Assembly: GCF_012349115.1 (NCBI RefSeq)
Contig: NZ_PQIG01000071.1
Location: 1-64,000, forward strand
DNA length: 64,000 nucleotides
Source: Rhizobium ruizarguesonis
Lineage (GTDB): Bacteria > Pseudomonadota > Alphaproteobacteria > Rhizobiales > Rhizobiaceae
Reading direction: 5' to 3'
Below, piece by piece: positions 8,681 to 17,818 of the stretch. The stretch's first letter is position 1, and every line of letters begins with the position of its first letter. The position numbers were made by a program, and so were the translations under genes. Below the pieces are notes generated by a model. It saw only the letters and a list, made by a program, of their open reading frames with translations, was not told where the DNA came from and made no database searches.

Positions 8681-9493
8681 ATGTCTCAGGATTTGCCCGC
8701 CTCGTCCCCCAAGTCTCAAAATCTCCCCGTGGCCTTTACAGGCGGGGGAATTATCGGTGTCCTTGGTGGGTTGATTGGTCTTGGAGGAGCGGAATTCCGG
8801 CTACCTCTCCTGATCGGCTTGTTCAATTTTGCGGCTCTTGAGGCGGTCATCCTCAACAAGGCCATGAGCCTGGTCGTTGTTGCCACCGCGCTCCCGTTCC
8901 GTGCTGCGACTGTGCCTTTCAGCACGATCGCCGAGAACTGGCCGATTGTCGTCAACCTGCTCGCTGGGAGTCTGCTCGGCGCATGGTTTGGCGCGGGATG
9001 GGCAACCCGCCTGAAGTCGGAATCCCTCTACAAGGTGATTGCCGCCATGCTGGTCGCGATCGCCGTCGTCCTGGTCGTAGGCCACGACGCGACAGCCGGC
9101 CAGGCGCTTCTAACGGGCGTGGCCCAGATGATCGCAGGCGTGGTGGCGGGTTTCATCATCGGGATTGTGGCATCCCTGCTCGGTGTGGCGGGTGGAGAGC
9201 TATTGATCCCGACGCTGGTCCTGCTTTTCGGGGCGGATATCAAACTGGCCGGAAGCCTCTCCCTCGCCGTAAGCCTGCCCACGATGCTGGTCGGGTTCAC
9301 CCGTTACAGCCGCGATCAGAGCTTTTCGGTCCTTGGCCGCAACAAGACCTTCCTGCTGGTCATGGCGGGGGGCTCGATCGTCGGCACCTTTGTCGGCGGC
9401 CTCTTGCTTGGCATGGTGCTAAACGCCTTCCTCCTGCCAGCCCTGGCCGCAATCCTGCTGATCTCAGCCGTAAAGGTTTGGCGACACAACTAA
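8681..9493 (+). CDS. TauE/SafE-family membrane transporter
   Basis: This 270-residue polytopic protein has seven to eight predicted membrane helices. Two internally similar Gly-rich repeats, GGIIGVLGGLIGLGGAEF near the N-terminus and GFIIGIVASLLGVAGGEL in the middle, are the hallmark of the TauE/SafE sulfite or organosulfonate exporter family. The substrate is not evident. Neighbours give no sulfur-pathway context, and the gene is probably monocistronic. Confidence 0.88.
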   Translation: MSQDLPASSPKSQNLPVAFTGGGIIGVLGGLIGLGGAEFRLPLLIGLFNFAALEAVILNKAMSLVVVATALPFRAATVPFSTIAENWPIVVNLLAGSLLGAWFGAGWATRLKSESLYKVIAAMLVAIAVVLVVGHDATAGQALLTGVAQMIAGVVAGFIIGIVASLLGVAGGELLIPTLVLLFGADIKLAGSLSLAVSLPTMLVGFTRYSRDQSFSVLGRNKTFLLVMAGGSIVGTFVGGLLLGMVLNAFLLPALAAILLISAVKVWRHN

Positions 9494-9591
9494 CTCAATG
9501 ACGAGCGCGAAAATAATGACTCTTTTCAGCTCATTCGAACGTCCTTGTTGCGACTGCCTTTGTGCGGTTTGGATCGAATGAGGAAAAGAAC

Positions 9592-10335
9592 ATGGATTTG
9601 GATGGAAAACGGATCGTTGTCGTCGGTGGTAGCCGCGGGTTGGGCTTCGGAATGGCCGAGGCGTTTGTCGCGCGCGCAGCTAAAGTGACCGTCGTGGCTC
9701 GCGACGCGACGACTTTGCGAGCGCTGGGAGAGCAACTCGCCGTCACGACTGTGTCTGCTGACGCGACCAGCGCCGACGCCGCAAAGAGGATCATGTCAGA
9801 GACACGACCTGATGTCGTCATCATGAACGCCGGCGCGGAACCGCCCATGGAACGGATCGACCGTGTTGGCTGGGAGGCGTTCACGACCAACTGGAACGTC
9901 GATGTGAAGGCCGCCCTGCATTGGGTCCAGGCCGCTCTGACGTTGCCGATGGCGTCGGGCGGGCTGGTCGTTCTCGTTTCCAGCGGAGCCGCGGTGCAAG
10001 GCTCGCCGCTATCGGGAGGCTATGCAGGAGCAAAACGGGCGCAGTGGTTCATTGCAAAATATGCTGAGGGCTTGTCGACCCAGCTCGGCCTGGGCCTGCG
10101 TTTCCGGGTCATTGTTCCCCGGCAGATGTTTGCAGGAACCGGCGTGGGCAACGCCGGAATCTCCGGCTATGCTGCGGCGGCGGGCCGGACATTCGCCGAA
10201 CAGGCCGCTACCTGGCCGGACATGACACCGCGTGGCTTTGGCGATACGGTAGCCGAACTGATCGGCAACACGGCGCTGGAAGAGGCTATGATCTACGCCG
10301 TGCGTGGAGATACAGGCGTGACGGTCATCGAATGA
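9592..10335 (+). CDS. Short-chain dehydrogenase/reductase
   Basis: This 247-residue SDR has GGSRGLG at residues 12-18, NAGAEPP in the middle, and the catalytic pattern VSSGAA...YAGAK with Tyr and Lys intact. The ATG at 9592 is preferred to 9562 because AGGAAAAG lies just upstream. Its TGA overlaps the start of the ECF sigma gene, so both are translated from one message. The substrate is unknown. Confidence 0.85.
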   Translation: MDLDGKRIVVVGGSRGLGFGMAEAFVARAAKVTVVARDATTLRALGEQLAVTTVSADATSADAAKRIMSETRPDVVIMNAGAEPPMERIDRVGWEAFTTNWNVDVKAALHWVQAALTLPMASGGLVVLVSSGAAVQGSPLSGGYAGAKRAQWFIAKYAEGLSTQLGLGLRFRVIVPRQMFAGTGVGNAGISGYAAAAGRTFAEQAATWPDMTPRGFGDTVAELIGNTALEEAMIYAVRGDTGVTVIE

Positions 10336-11249
10336 TGGATGAAGCTCCCCTCGAAGCAGAAGCGAAGAACACGCTCTACGCGGCGCTGGCCAAGGAGGCG
10401 GATGCAGTTCGCCCGGAACTGCATCGCTATGCCGCCCGATTGGTCGGCTCGGTGATCGACGGCGAGGACGTGATACAGGACGCTTTGGTCAGTGCGTTCG
10501 CGATGGTCGGCTCGATCTCGTCCGGCACGCCGCTGCGACCCTGGCTGTTTCGCATTGTTCACAATCGCGCCATTGATGCGCTGCGCCAGCGAAGTACCCG
10601 TCCGTCAGAGCCGCTGGAGACGGCCTTTGATCTAGCTGATGTCAGTGCTGTTGATCCAGAGGATGCGCTGATTCGGCAGGACACGGTGCGGATTGCCTTG
10701 GCTCACTTTGCCAAATTGCCGGTGCCGCAGCGTAGCGCGGTGATCCTCAAGGATGTGCTGGGAGAGCCGATCGCAGACATCGCCGCGCTATTGGGCCTGA
10801 GTATCGATGCTGTCAAAGCTCATCTCTCACGTGGTCGGGCAGGATTGCGATCCATCTCCGAGTCGGGGTCCGAAGTTCCGCTGCCCCCAAGTGCCGAGGT
10901 TCTGAATTTCGCAGCGCTCTTCAATGCGAGGGATTGGACGGCCCTGCGCAGGCTGCTTGCCAAGGATGTTCGGCTTCGTCAGGCACGACGGCCACAGGTC
11001 TCCGGTGCGGCGAACGTTGGCCGATTCTTTTCCTATTATGCGGACTATCCGCGGGTTTGGATCGAACCGGCTTGTCTGGAGGGCAGGGAAATATTGCTGG
11101 TTTCGGCTGCGCCGTCCGCTACTCCTGCTTACTTCATGCTGCTTGAATGGAGGGACCAAAAGATAACACTGATCCGCGACCATCGATATGCGACCTACGT
11201 CATGGAGGATGCGGCTGTGACGCGGGCCGCATCGCAACGCGAATATTAG
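10332..11249 (+). CDS. ECF-type sigma factor with SnoaL-like C-terminal domain
   Basis: This 305-residue protein has sigma region 2 at about residues 25-90 (DGEDVIQDALVSAF and PWLFRIVHNRAIDAL) and region 4 at about 120-180 (LPVPQRSAVILKDV and an HTH with LGLSIDAVKAHLSRGR). An NTF2/SnoaL-like tail runs to the end. Such tails occur in ECF groups that lack a classical anti-sigma factor and control activity in cis. No anti-sigma gene is adjacent. It overlaps the SDR stop by four bases, so the SDR may be in its regulon. Confidence 0.8.
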   Translation: MMDEAPLEAEAKNTLYAALAKEADAVRPELHRYAARLVGSVIDGEDVIQDALVSAFAMVGSISSGTPLRPWLFRIVHNRAIDALRQRSTRPSEPLETAFDLADVSAVDPEDALIRQDTVRIALAHFAKLPVPQRSAVILKDVLGEPIADIAALLGLSIDAVKAHLSRGRAGLRSISESGSEVPLPPSAEVLNFAALFNARDWTALRRLLAKDVRLRQARRPQVSGAANVGRFFSYYADYPRVWIEPACLEGREILLVSAAPSATPAYFMLLEWRDQKITLIRDHRYATYVMEDAAVTRAASQREY

Positions 11250-11383
11250 GCCTGGCGCTCTCACGGCTCGTTGGCATAGATCGTCGCGTCAAAGCAATGT
11301 ACCGCACCAGGAGTGGGCGAAGGTGGAAGCTTGCCCATCTTCGGGGCTGCTGGTCCGATCCTCGGAGCTGAGCAGAACTGTAT

Positions 11384-12367
11384 TCAGAACAGGCGATCGA
11401 CGCATCGCTCGGACTCCCACTGCCTGAGGAAATTCGCTTCCCGGGCAATCCAACCGACGGTCTCGCTTCCCCATTCTTGTACCCGGCTGGCGTATTCGCC
11501 CATCAGCCAGATGTGGCGGACGATCACGAAGCCGTGGGCGGCTTCGAAGTCGTCTGGCGTGATCGGCCGGACGGCCCGATAGGCATCGACGAATGCGTCC
11601 CACATGGCGGTCGACCTCCGGCCGAAGGATGTTTGCGCCCACAAAAACACCGACAGGTCGTAAGCGAGATATCCCGGACCGCCGTCATCGAAGTCGAAAA
11701 ATACGGCTTCGCCGGCGTCGTTGATCCGCGCATTGAAGCCGTGACAGTCACCATGGCAATAAGTCGACGTCAAATCGCCGAAGGCTTCGATCGCCTTTGC
11801 GGCCCGTGCAGCGATGTCTTCAAGATCGCTGCTGACCTTGGCGTCTTCCACGATGCCGCTATCGCATATGCGGGCGAGGGGTCGGTGCAGCAAGTGTTCG
11901 AGGTCGAGCCGATAGAGGGATCCGTCCGGCTGGAATGTCTCGGCGGCGTTGTGCAGCAAAGCAAGAGTCGTCCCGTTGGCCCGCGCATCGCCGGCATCCG
12001 TCGCATCCGGCTTGCGGCCGTCGATCGCCCGGAAGAGCACTGCCTGGCGCACGCCCTCCGGCGCATCTCCCTCAACGAACAAGCTGCCCTCGCGTGTCGC
12101 GATGGGGGCTGCGACCGGAACGCCTGATTGCGAGAGATGCGCCAAGAACGCCGTTTCGGTCCTGACGTCGGCCGGACCGCGGGCGCGGCGATGAGAAAGC
12201 CGGAACACATAACGCTCGCCGTTGCTCCCGAGAGCGAGATAGACATCATTCAAGCCGCGTTGCAGCATCCGGCAGGAAACCGGTCCTGCAGACGGATAAT
12301 GCCGATGGATGAACTGTTCGATAGCCGCAACCTGCGGGGTCGAATAGAGCGGATTAAAATCGAGCAT
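11384..12367 (-). CDS. Phosphotransferase (APH/homoserine kinase II-like fold)
   Basis: This 327-residue kinase-like protein has the catalytic loop YCHGDCHGFN (203-212; HGD plus Asn) and the metal-binding DFDDGG (225-230). This is the arrangement of the APH/ChoK/type II homoserine kinase family. The N-lobe has RYVFRLSHRR, which could provide the ATP lysine-equivalent Arg/Lys region. The substrate cannot be assigned; sugar, amino-alcohol or antibiotic are all possible. A fragment very similar to its 3' end lies at 4744-4850. It is convergent with the sigma gene. Confidence 0.8.
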   Translation of the reverse strand: MLDFNPLYSTPQVAAIEQFIHRHYPSAGPVSCRMLQRGLNDVYLALGSNGERYVFRLSHRRARGPADVRTETAFLAHLSQSGVPVAAPIATREGSLFVEGDAPEGVRQAVLFRAIDGRKPDATDAGDARANGTTLALLHNAAETFQPDGSLYRLDLEHLLHRPLARICDSGIVEDAKVSSDLEDIAARAAKAIEAFGDLTSTYCHGDCHGFNARINDAGEAVFFDFDDGGPGYLAYDLSVFLWAQTSFGRRSTAMWDAFVDAYRAVRPITPDDFEAAHGFVIVRHIWLMGEYASRVQEWGSETVGWIAREANFLRQWESERCVDRLF

Positions 12368-12750
12368 GGGCGCTGTACCATCGGGCTTTGCTGGCAGGCT
12401 GCTTCCGCGGTGAAAAGACCATGAAGGCGGTGGCGGCCGCAGGCACGTATGATTGCAATGAGCTGCTGCTTGGATAAGCTGAATGGCGCTATTAATAAAA
12501 CCAAGAGATGAAAAACAAAATGCCGGTTTCGCGATTTTTGAAAGAAAACTCTATTTCGATTTCTGTCCTTTCCATCATTTTCGGTCTGTCTGGATGCCGG
12601 CAAAGCCCAGGCCAGCTCCGTCGTCCTCGAGCTTGACCGGAGGATACTCTCGTCTCCAGCGGTTCAAATCGCCTTGGAGAAGCCGAAGAATCCGATAGCC
12701 GGCGCTCCGGGACGAGCGCCAGGTGAGGTCGCCGACGATGCCCACAATCA
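12368..12750. other. Intergenic stretch, no gene supported
   Basis: No reading frame here resembles a protein. Bases around 12621-12656 resemble the rhizobial cgtcctcgggcttgaccc-type intergenic repeat seen at 23784-23884, in degraded form. An AT-rich patch near 12480-12560 may hold promoter signals for the phosphotransferase gene. Confidence 0.4.
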
Positions 12751-13311
12751 TCAGTAGGGCGAGACGCACGCCCGCCGCGGACCGTAATAGGGCTGGAACG
12801 TGTCGTCGTAAGCCCGGTAAGACCGATAGCGCGCATAGCACCAGCTCGTATGTCCGTTGCCGCCATTATAGACCTGGCGGTAATAGCGCGGCGCGTAGTA
12901 GCGCGGACGGTAAAGGGTCGACCCGTAGTAGCTCAAACCGGAATAGGGCGATCCGTAATAGCCCTGGCCGTAGTAGCCCTGATTGTAGTAGCCTTGGCCG
13001 TAGTAGCCCTGACCGTAGTAGCTTCCGCCATAATAGGGCTGCGCCAGCATTCCGCCGATGATTGCGCCGGCCGCGAGCCCGCCGAGTCCCCAGGCCCAGC
13101 CGTTGTTACTACCGTGGTGTCCATGCCCGTAGTAGCCGCCATGCCCGTAGTAGCCGCCATGGCCGTGGCCGCCGCCGTGATGTCTGTACTGGACCGGCTG
13201 CGCCTCTGCGGCTTCGATCTTAGGCATGGCAATGGTGGGAAACGCCATGGCCGGCGGGACGCTCGTCAGCGCCGTCACCAGCGACAGGGTAACGATTGCT
13301 AACCTTTTCAT
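12751..13311 (-). CDS. BA14K-family exported protein with Tyr/Gly repeats
   Basis: This 186-residue protein has a signal peptide (MKRLAIVTLSLVTALTSVPPAMA), a His/Gly-rich stretch, and a hydrophobic glycine-rich segment (GLGGLAAGAIIGGMLAQP). About ten near-repeats of YYGQGYYGQ type follow, and the C-terminal SWCYARYRSYRAYD...ACVSPY is the BA14K signature. The ATG at 13311 has AGGAAAG upstream and directly precedes the signal peptide. BA14K proteins are surface or periplasmic proteins first known from Brucella; their biochemical role is unclear. Confidence 0.82.
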   Translation of the reverse strand: MKRLAIVTLSLVTALTSVPPAMAFPTIAMPKIEAAEAQPVQYRHHGGGHGHGGYYGHGGYYGHGHHGSNNGWAWGLGGLAAGAIIGGMLAQPYYGGSYYGQGYYGQGYYNQGYYGQGYYGSPYSGLSYYGSTLYRPRYYAPRYYRQVYNGGNGHTSWCYARYRSYRAYDDTFQPYYGPRRACVSPY

Positions 13312-13563
13312 TGGCTCATCTTTCCTTCTACAGCACCGCGCGTCGAAGTCGACGCGCAAGGGCGTTTCAGCCCTCTAGGTAAACTGTCGAATTATACTCT
13401 AAAATCGGCTTTGATTCGAGGAATTATGCAGGAAAGCTTTTTCTTCGACGGTGGGTTTCCCCCGAAAGCACGCGCCCACCCTCCGTCATCTCATTTGAGC
13501 CGCGGCGCGCTCCACGAATCGTGTGCCGCGGGGCTCATCCATGAGGCCGGCAAAGCGCGGTCA
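13312..13563. other. Intergenic region upstream of the BA14K gene
   Basis: It contains a small palindrome, gtcgaagtcgacgcg-like, near 13340-13360, and an AT-rich segment near 13385-13440 that could hold the BA14K promoter. No gene is supported. Confidence 0.3.
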
Positions 13564-13617
13564 TCACCTGCCGATGAAGGCGGCCAGCTCATTCGCCGTG
13601 CCATTGGGGAAGGCCTG
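13564..13617 (-). pseudogene. 3' tail of a LysR gene
   Basis: The minus strand reads QAFPNGTANELAAFIGR and then a stop. The complete LysR gene ending at 15318 finishes with QAFPNGTADELAAYIGR. About 20 bases of the 3' flank (gccggcaaagcg...gtcatcacctg) match too. An in-frame stop precedes the fragment, so only the extreme C-terminus survives. It is a remnant of a LysR paralogue. The remaining bases to 13981 hold no recognisable gene. Confidence 0.8.
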
Positions 13618-13981
13618 TTATTTTGGAATCGAAATGCCGCTCAGCCTGCGCCTTTCCGGCGTAATTGCATAAGGCCGTGAACTCATAAATCTGCTGGACT
13701 GACAGCCTGACAGAGTCCGCTATACCCCCAATGGCCGACGCGTTGCTGCGTGGCAGCGAAACGACGCTATGTGCCAAAGCGGAGTTGCCGATCAAGCAGG
13801 TTTGCCGCTGCCGGCTTACCAGTCGAGATCATCACCAAAACTGAAAGCATCACCGATCATGGCATCCTGCCGTTCATATGACCATTATGCCGATTCGGTC
13901 TTGCCGCGTTCCCCTGCAGAGAACATCCTAACCCTGACAAAGCGGTATTTCCAACGGATATCGGATTAGAGGAGCCATGAA

Positions 13982-14749
13982 ATGGATCTGCATCTCACTG
14001 GCAAAAAGGCACTGGTAACCGGCTCGACTCGGGGGATTGGGCTTGCCATCGCTGAGCGTCTTGCGTTGGAGGGAGCCGACGTCGCGATTTGTGCCCGCAG
14101 CGGCGACGCCGTTGAGGACGTGGTCAAGGCGCTAGAATCCAAGGGAGGCAAGGCCTGGGGCCGGTCCGTGGACGTCAAAGACCCAGCAGCACTTCGGAGC
14201 TGGGTTGAAAGCGCTGCGGCGGCGCTTGGCGGTGTCGACATTTTGGTGGCAAATGCCAGCGCCCTATCTTTCGGCCTTAGTATCGAGGCGTTCCAGTCGG
14301 CCTTCGACGTCGATCTGATCCACACTGTGACGGCAGTTGAGGCGGTTATGCCGCACCTTGAGCGATCACGGGCGGGGAGCATCGTCGCCATTGGCTCGAT
14401 TGGGGGAGTCGAGGATTCAGAACTCAATGCTTACACAGAGGTGTCCTATGGCGCCATAAAGGCTGCGCTGCACTTTTACATCAAGTCGCTCGCCCGGACC
14501 GTCGCACCCAAGGGTATCCGAGCCAATGTCGTCAGCCCCGGTTCGACGTTCTTTGACGGTGGTGCCTGGGATCAAATCAAGAGCGAGCAACCCGAACATT
14601 TTCGCAATGCGGTTGCCATGATCCCGATGGGCCGCATGGCGAGGCCGGAGGAGATCGCCAACGTCGTCGCATTCACGGCGAGCCCAGCGGCGAGCTATAT
14701 CACCGGCGCCAATCTGGTGGTTGACGGCGCCTTCACGCGACGCATCTAA
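13982..14749 (+). CDS. Short-chain dehydrogenase/reductase
   Basis: This 255-residue classical SDR has TGSTRGIG at residues 12-19, NASALS in place of the usual NAG motif, IGSIGG with the catalytic Ser, and YGAIK with Tyr and Lys. The C-terminus ASYITGANLVVDGAFTRRI is characteristic of the family. GAGGAGCC lies upstream of the ATG. It sits between a LysR remnant and an IS remnant and is probably transcribed alone. The substrate is unknown. Confidence 0.87.
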   Translation: MDLHLTGKKALVTGSTRGIGLAIAERLALEGADVAICARSGDAVEDVVKALESKGGKAWGRSVDVKDPAALRSWVESAAAALGGVDILVANASALSFGLSIEAFQSAFDVDLIHTVTAVEAVMPHLERSRAGSIVAIGSIGGVEDSELNAYTEVSYGAIKAALHFYIKSLARTVAPKGIRANVVSPGSTFFDGGAWDQIKSEQPEHFRNAVAMIPMGRMARPEEIANVVAFTASPAASYITGANLVVDGAFTRRI

Positions 14750-14989
14750 GCTAACGTGTCGGACGTGGAATTGGAGGCCGGTGGCCATGGACCGCCACGC
14801 TGCCGCTAGGGCCAATGTCGCTGTTGGGTCATTCGTGACCGGGTCGAACCGGCAACAAGTCTGGCCATGTCCGTTATTGCGCCGAAACCGGAAGCAGATT
14901 CAGAGCGTTAGGGACTCCGCCGCGAACCACTACCTGTTGATAGTGCTGCCCGAGCCGTGATTCAAGCTCGGAAACCGGAGCCTCGAATC
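14750..14989. other. Intergenic stretch before the IS remnant
   Basis: No gene is supported here. The last 60 bases or so may include one end of the IS5-type element, but no clear terminal inverted repeat pair was found. Confidence 0.3.
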
Positions 14990-15163
14990 ATGCGCTACGA
15001 ACTCAGCGATTCTGAATGGACCGCCATCAAGCCGATGCTGCCCAACAAGCCGCGCGGCGTTCGGCGGGTAAATAACCGCTGCGTGCTCGTCGCGAAACGT
15101 TCTTTTGACGTCGAAAGCGATGACCCCGGTCTTTGCGGCTCATGCTGGTGGTTAGTGATATAA
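14990..15163 (+). pseudogene. IS5-family transposase remnant
   Basis: The frame begins MRYELSDSEWTAIKPMLPNK and continues with PRGVRRVNNRCVL, which matches the N-terminus of IS5-group transposases common in rhizobia. After about 33 residues the similarity ends in unrelated sequence and a stop. The DDE catalytic region is missing, so the element is dead. The following 150 bases, up to the LysR gene, hold no recognised feature. Confidence 0.75.
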
Positions 15164-15317
15164 GCCCCACAAGATCATCCGATTAGGCGGGAATATCTGC
15201 ATGGGTGTAGAAATGGAGCTTCTGAATTCGGATGATTGCTCAGCGCTCGACAAATCCCGCTAGGCGTATTGTCGATCGGTCCTAGGCCAGACCCGCCACA
15301 CCGGCAAAGCGCCGTCA

Positions 15318-16208
15318 TCACCTGCCAATATAGGCGGCTAATTCGTCAGCCGTCCCATTGGGGAAGGCCTGTTTGAGAAAATCCAGGAACGCCGACACGC
15401 GCGCGCTGAGCAGCCGCCGGGAGGGGTAGAGCGTCCAGAGAGCGGTCTCGGGGCCGTCGATATCCCCCCAATTGACCAATGTGCCGTCAGCCAGGTCATG
15501 GCTCACCAGCGAAATGGGAAGGCGTCCTGCACCGACGCCGGCGCGCACCGCATCCCGGACCATGATGAGCGTCGCCAAGCTGAGCACAGGTTCGATCCTG
15601 ATGGTTGACAGGCCGCCGGGTGTCTTCACGTGCCATGTTTGGGCTTCGCCGGCGCCGCGCGCAACGCCGGGAGCGGCAAGCCCGCCGGTCGGGCGGGGAA
15701 GATCGGGGCTTGCCACCACCACCAGCCGGTCGCGGAGAAACACCCGCCCGACCAGGCTTTCGTCGGGATCTGGATTGACCCGGATGACCAGATCGTAGCC
15801 TTCCTCGATCATATCCACGGGCCGGTCCTCACTCGTCACCTCAAGCCTCACCTCCGGATATTGGAGGGCAAAGCCGGCGGCAATCCTCCCCATGGCGGTC
15901 TGGGAGAAATGCAAGGGTGCGCTGATCCGCAATCTTCCCTTAGGTTTTTGACCGCCGGAGGCAATCGCTGACGCCGTCTCGTCCAGTTCGGCAAGCAGCG
16001 CCCCCGTCCGCTCGAACAGCGCCCGTCCTTCTTCGGTAAGCTTCAGGTTACGCGCGCCCCGTTCAAACAGCCGCAAAGCGAGACCGCTTTCCAGCTCGGC
16101 GACACGCCGTGACAACGTCGCCTTCGGCCGGCCTGTCGCCCGTGCCGCTTTGCCGAAACCACCATGGCGGGCAACGAGATTAAAATCGGCAAGCGCAAGA
16201 AGGTCCAT
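15318..16208 (-). CDS. LysR-family transcriptional regulator
   Basis: This 296-residue protein has a winged HTH at about residues 1-60 (FGKAARATGRPKATLSRRV), then a substrate-binding domain with GRLRISAPLHFSQTAMGRIA as in the CrgA-like/AaeR subgroup. It is divergent from the NmrA-like gene across about 105 bases, so that gene and its downstream partner are probable targets. An isolated copy of its last 17 codons lies at 13564-13617. Confidence 0.87.
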   Translation of the reverse strand: MDLLALADFNLVARHGGFGKAARATGRPKATLSRRVAELESGLALRLFERGARNLKLTEEGRALFERTGALLAELDETASAIASGGQKPKGRLRISAPLHFSQTAMGRIAAGFALQYPEVRLEVTSEDRPVDMIEEGYDLVIRVNPDPDESLVGRVFLRDRLVVVASPDLPRPTGGLAAPGVARGAGEAQTWHVKTPGGLSTIRIEPVLSLATLIMVRDAVRAGVGAGRLPISLVSHDLADGTLVNWGDIDGPETALWTLYPSRRLLSARVSAFLDFLKQAFPNGTADELAAYIGR

Positions 16209-16313
16209 GTCTGTTCCACCAGCGAGACGGTCTGTCTAAAATCGCCGTCTATCGGGCTGCCAGTGAACCACACATATTCGACGTGTCAAGCAAACCCAAC
16301 ACGGAGAAAGATC

Positions 16314-17183
16314 ATGACCATTCTCGTCACCGGCGCCACAGGCAATGTTGGCCGCCAAGTCGTCGAACACCTCGTCAAGCGCGGCGCCGATGTCCGCGCT
16401 CTTGTCCGCGACCCATCGAAAGCGGATTTCCCGGCAGATGTCAGCGTCGTGCAGGGTGACTTCCTCGACGTCGACTCGCTACGCAACGCCATGTCAGGCG
16501 TATCGACGCTGTTCCTGCTCAACGCCGTGGTGCCGGACGAATTCACCCAGGCGTTGATTGCGCTGAACGTCGCCCGATCGGCCGGCATCGAGCGGATCGT
16601 CTATCTCTCGGTGATCCACGCCGACCTCTATGTGAACGTGCCGCACTTCGCCGGCAAGTTCGGCGTCGAGCGGATGATCGAGCAGATGGGTTTCAAGGCG
16701 ACCATCCTGCGCCCGGCCTACTTCATCCAGAACGATCTGACGGTCAAAGACGTCATCACCGGCTACGGCGCCTACCCGATGCCGATCGGGCCGAAGGGTC
16801 TCGCCATGATCGACGTTCGCGATATCGCCGAGATCGCCGCGATTGAGTTGTTGCGCCGCGAACAGGCTACAGAGCCGCTGGCGCTCGACCGGATCAACCT
16901 CGTCGGTCCGCAGACACTGACCGGAACCGATATCGCTGCCATCTGGTCAGATGTGCTCGCCCGCCCGATCCACTACGGCGGCGACAATACCGAGGGCTTC
17001 GAGCAGAACCTCAAGCAGTTCATGCCCGCCTGGATGGCCTACGACATGCGCCTGATGGGCGAGCGGTTCCTGACTGACGGCATGCTGCCTGAGGCGGGCG
17101 ACGTCGACCGCCTGACAAAGCTGCTCGGACGCCCGCTGCGCTCCTATCGCGCCTTCGCCGCGGAAACGGTTGCTTCCGCCTGA
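16314..17183 (+). CDS. NmrA-like NAD(P)-binding protein
   Basis: This 289-residue Rossmann protein has TILVTGATGNVGRQV at residues 2-16, and no SDR-type YxxxK was recognised. It fits the atypical extended SDR (NmrA/HSCARG, QOR2-like) group, whose members act as redox sensors or quinone reductases. The ATG at 16314, preceded by GGAGAAAG, is preferred to the longer frame. It lies 32 bases upstream of an AtaL-like gene on the same strand and divergent from LysR. Confidence 0.83.
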   Translation: MTILVTGATGNVGRQVVEHLVKRGADVRALVRDPSKADFPADVSVVQGDFLDVDSLRNAMSGVSTLFLLNAVVPDEFTQALIALNVARSAGIERIVYLSVIHADLYVNVPHFAGKFGVERMIEQMGFKATILRPAYFIQNDLTVKDVITGYGAYPMPIGPKGLAMIDVRDIAEIAAIELLRREQATEPLALDRINLVGPQTLTGTDIAAIWSDVLARPIHYGGDNTEGFEQNLKQFMPAWMAYDMRLMGERFLTDGMLPEAGDVDRLTKLLGRPLRSYRAFAAETVASA

Positions 17184-17215
17184 CGCAGGCGACAGATCTC
17201 GAAAGGACGATCACC

Positions 17216-17689
17216 ATGATCTATTCCACAGCCACCGTTCCGGTGAACCCGGAAGGCGAAACCCCTTTGACGCGCGCTGAGGCCTGGCAAGGTCTCGAAC
17301 TCAAGGCACGCGACGCCCGGCTCTTTCTTCCCGCCGGTCTCTGCACCCGCTGCGATGTCGTGGAGGAAAGCCCGACCCACTTTGTGCGCGAGGCGACGAT
17401 CGGCGGGCAGGATCTGCGCGAGATCATCACCCTGGAACGGCAAAGCAAGGTCACCTTCTTTCAGGCAACGGGGCCACGCGAGGGAGCGATCATCAACCAG
17501 CTCTTCGAGGATGAAGAAGGTCAGCTGCAGCTGCGCTTCTACTGCTATCTCGGCCTGCGCGGCAAACAGCCGAACGGCCCGGAAGAGCAGGCCGAGCAGG
17601 CGCAATTCGATAGCGAAATGGGCTACAAGGCCGCCCTGCTGTCGACGCTGAAGCGGACCCGCGAACTGCTGGCAGAGGGAAAACTCTAA
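17216..17689 (+). CDS. AtaL-like/DUF1857 SRPBCC-fold protein
   Basis: This 157-residue protein resembles the AtaL-like (DUF1857) family: an N-terminal strand with ATVPVNP, LTRAEAWQGLELKARDARLF, CTRCDVVEE, and a long acidic C-terminal helix. The fold is of the START/SRPBCC type, so a hydrophobic ligand is likely. It is cotranscribed with the NmrA-like gene and ends just before a hairpin. No catalytic assignment is possible. Confidence 0.7.
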   Translation: MIYSTATVPVNPEGETPLTRAEAWQGLELKARDARLFLPAGLCTRCDVVEESPTHFVREATIGGQDLREIITLERQSKVTFFQATGPREGAIINQLFEDEEGQLQLRFYCYLGLRGKQPNGPEEQAEQAQFDSEMGYKAALLSTLKRTRELLAEGKL

Positions 17690-17710
17690 ACATCAAAAGA
17701 AACAAACAAC

Positions 17711-17738
17711 AGGGCGGCCTCTTAACGAGGCGCCCTGC
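17711..17738 (+). terminator. Hairpin downstream of the NmrA/AtaL-like operon
   Basis: The arms cagggcg-gcctc and gaggcgccctg pair with a single bulge around a five-base loop. It starts 22 bases after the stop. There is no T-run, so it may be a weak or Rho-assisted terminator. Confidence 0.5.
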
Positions 17739-17818
17739 CTTGCGGGGGCACAAGTGACAAGGTGTCGAATACCGGACAGAGCCCGAGGCCCGACGCTCGC
17801 GAAGGCGCGAAAACCGGT

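Noticed and set aside
12900..13060. CRISPR-like short repeats
   Set aside because: The units encode Tyr/Gly repeats in frame within the BA14K gene, have no unique spacers, and no cas genes are near.
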